Below the pieces are notes generated by a model, which searched no databases, was not told where the DNA came from, and saw only the letters and a program-made list of their open reading frames with translations. A DNA stretch of 64,000 nt from Streptomyces sp. AC512_CC834 (GTDB taxonomy: Bacteria; Actinomycetota; Actinomycetes; Streptomycetales; Streptomycetaceae): assembly GCF_019049325.1 (NCBI RefSeq), contig NZ_JAGMUO010000035.1, forward strand, positions 80,968-144,967, written 5' to 3'. Made by a program: the position numbers and the translations under genes. Of the stretch, positions 58,695-64,000 are shown one piece after another (positions within the stretch are counted from its first letter, which is position 1; each line of letters begins with the position of its first letter).

Positions 58695-59273
58695 GTGGCA
58701 CGACAGGGACTCGACCGGCTCGACGGCCGGATGCTGCGGCTGCTCCGGGAACGTCCGCGTGAGGGCCTGCTGGAGGTGGCCCGCCGACTCGGCGTCGCCC
58801 GCGGCACGTTGCAGGCGCGGCTCGATCGGCTGACCGGCTCCGGCGTGGTGACCGGCTACGGGCCGGAGGTGGACGTCGCCGCCCTCGGGCACGTGGTCCA
58901 GGCGTTCACGACCTTCGAGGTGGACCAGCCGGCCCGCGAGGCCATCGCGGCGCGCCTGCGGACCGTTCCGCAGATCCTGGAGGCCCACATCGTGACGGGC
59001 CCCGGCGACATCTGGTGCCGCATCGCGGGCACGAGCAACCAGCATGTGCAGCAGGTGATCGACCATGTGCTGGAGGTGCCGGGGGTGCGGCGCAGCACGA
59101 CGGTCATCGCCCTGAGCGCGGTCGTCCCCTACCGCGTCCAGCCCCTGGTCGACGAGGTGTCCGGTCTTTCGGAACCTTCGGACGCGCGACGCGGAGGGAC
59201 GGTCGACGGGGGCGGCGCGAGGCCCCCTCCCCCGGCCCCGTCGTCGGTGCCCGGTGACACCCAGCGGTCATGA
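58695..59273 (+). CDS. Lrp/AsnC-family regulator
   Basis: A 192-residue regulator with an N-terminal helix-turn-helix (LDRLDGRMLRLLRERPREGL, LEVARRLGVARGTLQARLDR) and an AsnC/RAM ligand domain (VPQILEAHIVTGPGDIWCRI). The Pro/Ser-rich tail after residue 165 is not part of the family. The GTG at 58695 follows GCAGG. The divergent nitroreductase is its likely target. Confidence 0.88.
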   Translation: MARQGLDRLDGRMLRLLRERPREGLLEVARRLGVARGTLQARLDRLTGSGVVTGYGPEVDVAALGHVVQAFTTFEVDQPAREAIAARLRTVPQILEAHIVTGPGDIWCRIAGTSNQHVQQVIDHVLEVPGVRRSTTVIALSAVVPYRVQPLVDEVSGLSEPSDARRGGTVDGGGARPPPPAPSSVPGDTQRS

Positions 59274-59341
59274 GCGGGGAGTCCTGTGACGGGGCTTTCA
59301 ACTGGCGGGAGTTCCCCGCGGTTCCGGTCCCCGGTCGCGTT

Positions 59342-60211
59342 CTATCTGACGGTGGCCGAAAAGATCTCCCCGATGCGTTCCGCGTGGAGCGCGCCCTGGC
59401 GCCGGCCTTCCCGCGCCGCCCCCGGGATGCGGGCGGCGTCCAGGGGGTTGCGGCCGAAGGCGCGGCGGGCCGCCCGGTCGGGGACGAGCAGCGCGGTCCG
59501 GGCGCCGTGCGCGGCGAGGGTCTCGGCCTGGGACCGGGCGCTCGGGCTCGCTCCCGCGCCCTTGGGGATCGGGGCCAGTACGACGACCCGCGCACAGTCG
59601 TCGACCAGGTCGGCGTTGGTCGTGGAGCGTACGCCGCCGTCCATCCAGCGGCCCGAACCGATGGAGATCGGCGGGAAGAGGGGCGGCAGTGCGCAGGTGG
59701 CCGACATGGCGTGCAGCAGGTCGACTCCGCTGTCGGCGTCGAAGGAGGTGGGTTCGCCGGTGAGCGCGTCGACGGCGAACATCCGGACGGTCCGCTCGGG
59801 CCAGTCCCGGACCGGCAGTTGGGCGCCGATGGCGTCGAAGACCGCGGTCTGCGGCACGTCGCGCACGGAGAGCGCGAGCCGGCCGATGCGCTCGACCACC
59901 GTCTTCGGGTCGCGTGATCCGAGCGCGGCCCACAGGTACCTGAGTGTCATGGTGAACGTGAAGTCCACGTCCATCATGGCCCGTTCGCGGTTGAGCTGCT
60001 CCTTGTACAGGTCCGCCGGGGCCGACCCCCGGGCCAGGTCCAGCGCCAGCAGCGAGCCCGCCGACGTGCCGGCGACGACGTCGGCGTCCGCGAGGTGCAC
60101 CCCGGCGTCGGCCAGTCCCGCCAGTACGCCCACCTGCCACCCGTAGGCGGTCAGGCCGCCCCCGCCCAGCACCAGCGCCGTCTCCGCCACGTCCGGCCCA
60201 CCCCTTCCCAT
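59342..60211 (-). CDS. patatin-like phospholipase
   Basis: A 289-residue lipid acyl hydrolase. The oxyanion loop LVLGGGGLTAYGWQVGVLAG, the nucleophile Ser in VAGTSAGSLLAL and the Asp in RWMDGGVRSTTNADL make the catalytic dyad. Cytoplasmic by appearance; no signal peptide. Start uncertain: ATG at 60211 is given; GTG at 60223 or 60190 are alternatives. A doubled operator lies directly upstream. Confidence 0.88.
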   Translation of the reverse strand: MGRGGPDVAETALVLGGGGLTAYGWQVGVLAGLADAGVHLADADVVAGTSAGSLLALDLARGSAPADLYKEQLNRERAMMDVDFTFTMTLRYLWAALGSRDPKTVVERIGRLALSVRDVPQTAVFDAIGAQLPVRDWPERTVRMFAVDALTGEPTSFDADSGVDLLHAMSATCALPPLFPPISIGSGRWMDGGVRSTTNADLVDDCARVVVLAPIPKGAGASPSARSQAETLAAHGARTALLVPDRAARRAFGRNPLDAARIPGAAREGRRQGALHAERIGEIFSATVR

Positions 60212-60213
60212 AC

Positions 60214-60270
60214 CGGGGAGCACTCCCCGTTTAGCTGTTCGTCCAGACGGTAACAGGTAAACGGGGAGTG
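60214..60270. promoter_or_regulatory. two oppositely placed copies of a repressor-type site
   Basis: CACTCCCCGTTTAGCTGTT (60221-60239) and AACAGGTAAACGGGGAGTG (60252-60270) pair at 18 of 19 positions. The site TAAACGGGGAGTG is followed on its own strand by CTCCCCGGTA in the left copy and by GTCCACGTTT in the right, so each is itself a near-palindrome (CGGGGAG-CA-CTCCCCG at 60214-60229 is perfect). This looks like two operators in front of the patatin gene, of TetR type, although it could also form a hairpin. Confidence 0.6.
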
Positions 60271-60292
60271 GTCCACGTTTTGGGCGGTGGCC

Positions 60293-62188
60293 TCACGTGC
60301 GGGCGAGTACCGTCCCCACCACCTGACGCAGCATCGACTCCGGGTCCGGGGCGGGGCCCGGGGAGCGCCAGGCCACGAAGCCGTCGGGGCGGATCAGGAC
60401 CGCGCCGCCGCGGGTCACTCCGTGGGCCCGCGCCCAGTCGGTCTCCTCCTCGTCCGGGATCAGGTCGGCTCCGGGTGTCCCGCCCACGCGGTACGACTTC
60501 AGCGGGACCCGCATTACGGCTGCCACCTCCGTCGCCGCCTCGTGCCAGCCGGTGGGCTGGGCGGCGTCGCTGAGCAGGACCAGGGAGTCCTCGTAGAGGT
60601 CCAGGGTGGAGACGCGGGCGTCGCCCCGGCGGAGCCAGAGGTGCGGGGCCCTGCTGCCGGGCGCGCCGGTGAGGTCGAGGCCTTCCGGAACCACCGGGGT
60701 CGCCGGGTCGGCGCCGACCACCGCGCCCTGGGGGTAGCGGTAGCCGAGGGCGACGTTGAGGATGCCGCGCTGCGGGCCGCCACCGGGGGCGCCGGGGCCG
60801 CCACCACCGGGCGCACCGCCGGGACTTCCCGGACCGCCGAAACCACCTGGCGCACCACCCGGGCCACCGGGACTACCCGGCGCACCACCCGGACCACCGG
60901 GAACGCTGGGACCACCCGACGCACCACCGACACCGCCGGACGCACCCCTCGGGCCGCCGGATCCACCGGGACCGCCGGGACCACCGGGCGCCCCGCCACC
61001 ACCCACGACCGGCGGCGGGGCGAAGCCCGGGTGGCTGTGTTCCACCGAGCGGGCCGCGGCTCGGGCGCTGGTGGCCTCCGCGACCGGGCGGCGTTCCGTG
61101 TCGTAGGTGTCCAGGAGGGCCTCGCCCGCCCAGCCCTCCAGGACGGCGGCAAGTTTCCAGGCGAGGTTGTGGGCGTCCTGGATGCCGGTGTTGGAGCCGA
61201 AGGCGCCGGTGGGGGACATCTCGTGGGCCGAGTCGCCGGCGAGGAGGACGCGGCCGGAGCGGTAGCTGCGGGCGACGCGCTGGGCGGCGTGCCAGGGGGC
61301 CTTGCCGGTGATCTCGACGTCGAGGTCCGGGTCGCCGATCGCGCGGCGGATGTGGGCGGCGCAGCGCTCGTCGGTGAAGTCCTCGACGGTTTCGCCCTGT
61401 TCGGGGTGCCAGGGGGCGTGGAAGACCCAGTTCTCTCGGTTGTCGACGGGCAGCAGGGCGCCGTCGGCGTTCTCGTCCGTCAGGTAGCAGACGATGAAGC
61501 GGCGGTCGCCCACGACGTCGGCGAGGCGGCGGGAGCGGAAGGTGATGCTGACGTTGTGGAAGAGGTCGCCGGGTCCGCTCTGGCCGATGCCGAGCTGCTC
61601 ACGGACGGGGCTGCGGGGGCCGTCGGCCGCGACCAGGTAGTCCGCGCGGATGGTGGTGTGCTCGCCGGTCTCCCGGCTCTTCACGATCGCCGTGACGCCC
61701 TCGGCGTCGGCCTCGAACGAGAGCAGTTCGGTGCCGAAGCGCAGGTCGCCGCCGAGGCTGGTGGCGTGGGTGAGGAGTTCGGGTTCCAGGTCGTTCTGGC
61801 TGCACAGGCACCAGGAGCTGGGGCTGAAGCGGGCGAGCCCGCCACCCGCGTCGATCTGCTTGAACAGCCACTCCCCCGCGTCGCCGACCAGTGTGGGCGC
61901 CTGCAGGATGCCGTGGTTGTCGGCCAGGGTGGCGGCCGCCCTGCGGATGTCCGGCTCGGTGCCGGCCACCCGGAAGATCTCCATCGTGCGGACGTTGTTG
62001 CCACGCCCGCGCGGGTGGATGGAGGTGCCGGCGTGGCGCTCGACCAGGGTGTGCCGGACGCCCAGCCGCCCCAGGAACACCGAGGTCGACAGGCCCACCA
62101 GGGATCCGCCGACGACGAGGACCGGGACGCGGTGGGTCCGGTCGGCCCCAGGGGTGGCTCCGCCGGACCGGTCGGCTCTTTCGTTCAT
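60293..62188 (-). CDS. FAD-dependent polyketide hydroxylase, whiE ORFVIII-like, with Gly-rich insertion
   Basis: A 631-residue class A flavin monooxygenase. FAD motif VVGGSLVGLST (25-35), middle motif DYLVAADGPRSPVRE, and RVLLAGDSAHEMSPTGAFGS (about 313-332); the C-terminal thioredoxin-like domain follows. A Gly/Pro/Ala insertion of about 77 residues (396-472) with collagen-like GGPGGAPG repeats is set between the FAD domain and the C-terminal domain. In S. coelicolor a hydroxylase in this position, divergent from a SchA/CurD gene, tailors the grey spore pigment. The ATG at 62188 follows GGAGGA. Confidence 0.88.
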   Translation of the reverse strand: MNERADRSGGATPGADRTHRVPVLVVGGSLVGLSTSVFLGRLGVRHTLVERHAGTSIHPRGRGNNVRTMEIFRVAGTEPDIRRAAATLADNHGILQAPTLVGDAGEWLFKQIDAGGGLARFSPSSWCLCSQNDLEPELLTHATSLGGDLRFGTELLSFEADAEGVTAIVKSRETGEHTTIRADYLVAADGPRSPVREQLGIGQSGPGDLFHNVSITFRSRRLADVVGDRRFIVCYLTDENADGALLPVDNRENWVFHAPWHPEQGETVEDFTDERCAAHIRRAIGDPDLDVEITGKAPWHAAQRVARSYRSGRVLLAGDSAHEMSPTGAFGSNTGIQDAHNLAWKLAAVLEGWAGEALLDTYDTERRPVAEATSARAAARSVEHSHPGFAPPPVVGGGGAPGGPGGPGGSGGPRGASGGVGGASGGPSVPGGPGGAPGSPGGPGGAPGGFGGPGSPGGAPGGGGPGAPGGGPQRGILNVALGYRYPQGAVVGADPATPVVPEGLDLTGAPGSRAPHLWLRRGDARVSTLDLYEDSLVLLSDAAQPTGWHEAATEVAAVMRVPLKSYRVGGTPGADLIPDEEETDWARAHGVTRGGAVLIRPDGFVAWRSPGPAPDPESMLRQVVGTVLART

Positions 62189-62420
62189 GGTTCGTCCTCC
62201 GTTGGGCGACAGTTGTGCGCCGGGGCCTTTATGCATGCCCCGTACGGCCCGGAGAGGCCCGCGGTGGCGCAGGCTTCACCCGCTTAACCCTCCTGGATCG
62301 CGGTCCCCGCGGGCACGGCCCACGATCGTGCTTACGCGACCGTCGTAACCCGCCTGCCTGGCGCGCCGCGACGATCGCCCCCAGTCCACGAGGAAGTTCC
62401 CCGGAGAAGAGGTGGGCCGG
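62189..62420. promoter_or_regulatory. divergent spore-pigment promoter region
   Basis: About 230 bp between the hydroxylase and SchA/CurD genes. By analogy with whiE it should hold a sigma-F-dependent promoter for the hydroxylase and a development-dependent promoter for the main operon. I cannot point to exact boxes. Confidence 0.45.
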
Positions 62421-63929
62421 ATGACGGTCTCTCCCGTCGTTGCGACGGATGCCGTGTCGGTGGATGCCCCGACCACGGACGCGACCGGCGCGACAGGCGC
62501 GACCGACGCGACGAACACCGCGGCGGTGTCGGCCGCCGTGGCGGCGGAAGCGGGCGGCGTGTCGATATCCGCGTTCGACGGAGCCCGCGTACGGGTCGTC
62601 CTGATGCTGGACATCCACGACGGAATGCAGCAGGAGTTCCTGGACGCCTACGAGCGCGTCCGCGACCGGGTCGCCGCCGTGCCGGGACACGTCAGCGACC
62701 AGTTGTGCCAGTCCCTGGAGAACCCGACCCAGTGGCTCCTCACCAGCGAGTGGGAGAGCGCCGCGCCCTTCCTTGCCTGGGTCAACAGCGACGAGCACCT
62801 GGACACCGTCGAGCCGCTGCAGGACTGCGTCCGCGACACCCACTCGCTGCGTTACAGCGTCCTGCGGGAGACCGACGGCGCCCTCCCCGCGCCCGGCGAG
62901 CCGCGCTCCGCGCCCCGGGTCGGGGGCAACATCGTGCGGCATGCCCTGACCTTCACCGTGCGGCCCGGCAGCGAGGCCGAGACCGCCCGGCTGCTGTCCG
63001 AGTACGTGTCGCCCGACGCCCACGTGGACGACTCCACGCGGCTGCTGCGGACCTCGCTCTTCATGCACGGCAACCGGATCGTGCGGGCCGTGGAGGTGCG
63101 GGGCGACCTCCAGACCGCGCTGCGTCACGTCGCCCGGCAGCCCGGGGTGCGCGCGGTCGAGGAGGCGCTCGACCCGTATCTGGAGCAGGACCGGGATCTA
63201 CGTGATCCGCAGTCCGCCCGGCGGTTCTTCACCCGCGCCGCCATGCCGGCCGTCCACCACGCGACGTCCCGCGACCGGGCCGGCGCGCGCGTGCAGCGGC
63301 TCGCGCTGCTGTATCCGGTGCGCACCGGCGCCGGTCCGGAACTGGCGCGGCTGCTGGCCCGCCAGGACGCGGCCACCGCGCGGGACCCCGAGAGCCCGGT
63401 GCTCGCCGCCACCGTCTTCCACCGCGACGACCTCGTCGTACGCCTCGTCGACGTGGCCGCCGACCCCGAGGACGCACCCGCCGCCGTCCTGGGCCTGCCC
63501 GGGGCCGACGGTGCCGCGAGGGCCGGCGGTGCCGCAGGGGCCGCGGCGACCCCGGGGGCCGTCGGTGCCGCCGGTGCCACGGGGGCCGCAGGTGCCACCA
63601 GTCCCGCCGGTGCCGCGAAGGCCACCAGTGCCGCCGGTATCACGGAGGCCACCAGTCCCGCCGGTATCACCGGGGCCACCAGTGCCTCGGAGGCCGCAGG
63701 TACCGCCGGTGCCAGCGATGCCAGCGGTGTCGCCGGTGCCAGCGGTACCCCAGGCGCCGCCGGTGCCACAGGCGCCCCCGGTACCCCAGGCGCCGCAGGT
63801 ATCGCGCGGCTGCTGGATCTCGACGCCGTCGGTGTCGACGGGCCGCCGGACGAGGCTCGCACGCTGTCCCGGCTGCTCGCCCGGGTCCGTATGACGCCCC
63901 TGACCGACCGGCGTTCGGCCGGCTCCTGA
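62421..63929 (+). CDS. SchA/CurD-domain protein, whiE ORFI-like, with Gly-rich insertion
   Basis: A 502-residue protein. Residues about 55-150 form an antibiotic-biosynthesis-monooxygenase-like domain (RVRVVLMLDIHDGMQQEFLD), and about 165-280 a SchA/CurD-like domain (RHALTFTVRPGSEAETARLL, SLFMHGNRIVRAVEVRGDLQ), as in the first gene of spore-pigment clusters. A low-complexity stretch of about 100 residues (361-460) made of Gly-Ala-Thr/Ser/Pro repeats interrupts the C-terminal region, and a shorter Ala/Thr stretch is at 20-45. The ATG at 62421 or a GTG at 62412 is the start. The rest of the cluster should lie to the right. Confidence 0.85.
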   Translation: MTVSPVVATDAVSVDAPTTDATGATGATDATNTAAVSAAVAAEAGGVSISAFDGARVRVVLMLDIHDGMQQEFLDAYERVRDRVAAVPGHVSDQLCQSLENPTQWLLTSEWESAAPFLAWVNSDEHLDTVEPLQDCVRDTHSLRYSVLRETDGALPAPGEPRSAPRVGGNIVRHALTFTVRPGSEAETARLLSEYVSPDAHVDDSTRLLRTSLFMHGNRIVRAVEVRGDLQTALRHVARQPGVRAVEEALDPYLEQDRDLRDPQSARRFFTRAAMPAVHHATSRDRAGARVQRLALLYPVRTGAGPELARLLARQDAATARDPESPVLAATVFHRDDLVVRLVDVAADPEDAPAAVLGLPGADGAARAGGAAGAAATPGAVGAAGATGAAGATSPAGAAKATSAAGITEATSPAGITGATSASEAAGTAGASDASGVAGASGTPGAAGATGAPGTPGAAGIARLLDLDAVGVDGPPDEARTLSRLLARVRMTPLTDRRSAGS

Positions 63930-63944
63930 ACCAGGCTTCCCCGA

Positions 63945-63990
63945 CCGTGCGGACGGCCGGGCCCGACGGCGCGTCCGCCGGTCCGCACGG
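63945..63990 (+). terminator. hairpin after the SchA/CurD gene
   Basis: CCGTGCGGAC (63945-63954) pairs perfectly with GTCCGCACGG (63981-63990); CGGCGCGTCCGCCG lies inside. It may end the transcript or only slow it before the next whiE gene. Confidence 0.5.
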
Positions 63991-64000
63991 ACCCCTCCCC

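Overview
The window is high-GC actinobacterial DNA, almost certainly a Streptomyces chromosome. The evidence is strong codon GC bias, GTG/TTG starts with GGAGG-type ribosome sites, and a gene order I recognise from memory as the S. coelicolor SCO5389-to-SCO5351 block (nucS, chitinase, atpIBEFHAGDC, glyA, prmC, prfA, rpmE, rho, thrB, thrC, hom, lysA, nrtL). This is followed by a tRNA-Arg with integrated DNA, and at the far right by the start of a whiE-type spore-pigment cluster. No database search was possible; family names come from motifs and memory.

Layout. 1-13700: nucS, a membrane-anchored ATPase with a Ser/Thr/Pro-rich tail, a STAS anti-sigma antagonist, 3-hydroxybutyryl-CoA dehydrogenase, a TetR regulator divergent from a DrrAB-type ABC exporter, a PduO-type cobalamin adenosyltransferase, two small membrane proteins, a NarL-type two-component pair and a secreted CBM2-FnIII-GH18 chitinase with two DasR-like sites in its promoter. 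13833-21714: the complete F1Fo ATP synthase operon, leftward, with a Rex-like operator upstream of atpI. 22006-32348: a leftward translation and cell-wall housekeeping run ending with rho. 32778-39062: a threonine/lysine pathway run (nrtL, lysA, hom, thrC, thrB). 39158-39643: a stand-alone receiver protein.

39832-48795: a tRNA-Arg(CCG) is the target of an integrated element bounded by a 45-bp direct repeat of the tRNA 3' part (39860-39904 and 48751-48795). Its integrase is 5'-truncated, so the element looks immobilised. Its AT-richer left half carries a compact defence island. A SLATT two-membrane-helix protein lies 2 nt upstream of a SMODS/CD-NTase nucleotidyltransferase (a CBASS-like pair). 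A translationally coupled pair of PD-(D/E)XK nuclease-like genes follows, the first with an N-terminal nucleoside-deoxyribosyltransferase/TIR-like domain. The right half carries two tandem 106-aa paralogues, a prim-pol-like protein, a divergent XRE/TPR regulator and an APH-family kinase.

48895-53021: decayed accessory DNA with a truncated and frameshifted XRE/TPR regulator, a 5-FCL-like protein, two toxin-antitoxin-like pairs and collapsed remnants of the same XRE/APH pair seen inside the element. 53022-60211: an endonuclease VII-domain protein, an XRE regulator, a secreted papain-like peptidase with a membrane-anchored partner, a nitroreductase divergent from an Lrp-type regulator, and a patatin-like lipase preceded by a doubled operator. 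60293-64000: a divergent FAD hydroxylase and SchA/CurD-domain protein as in whiE clusters; both carry long collagen-like Gly-rich insertions.
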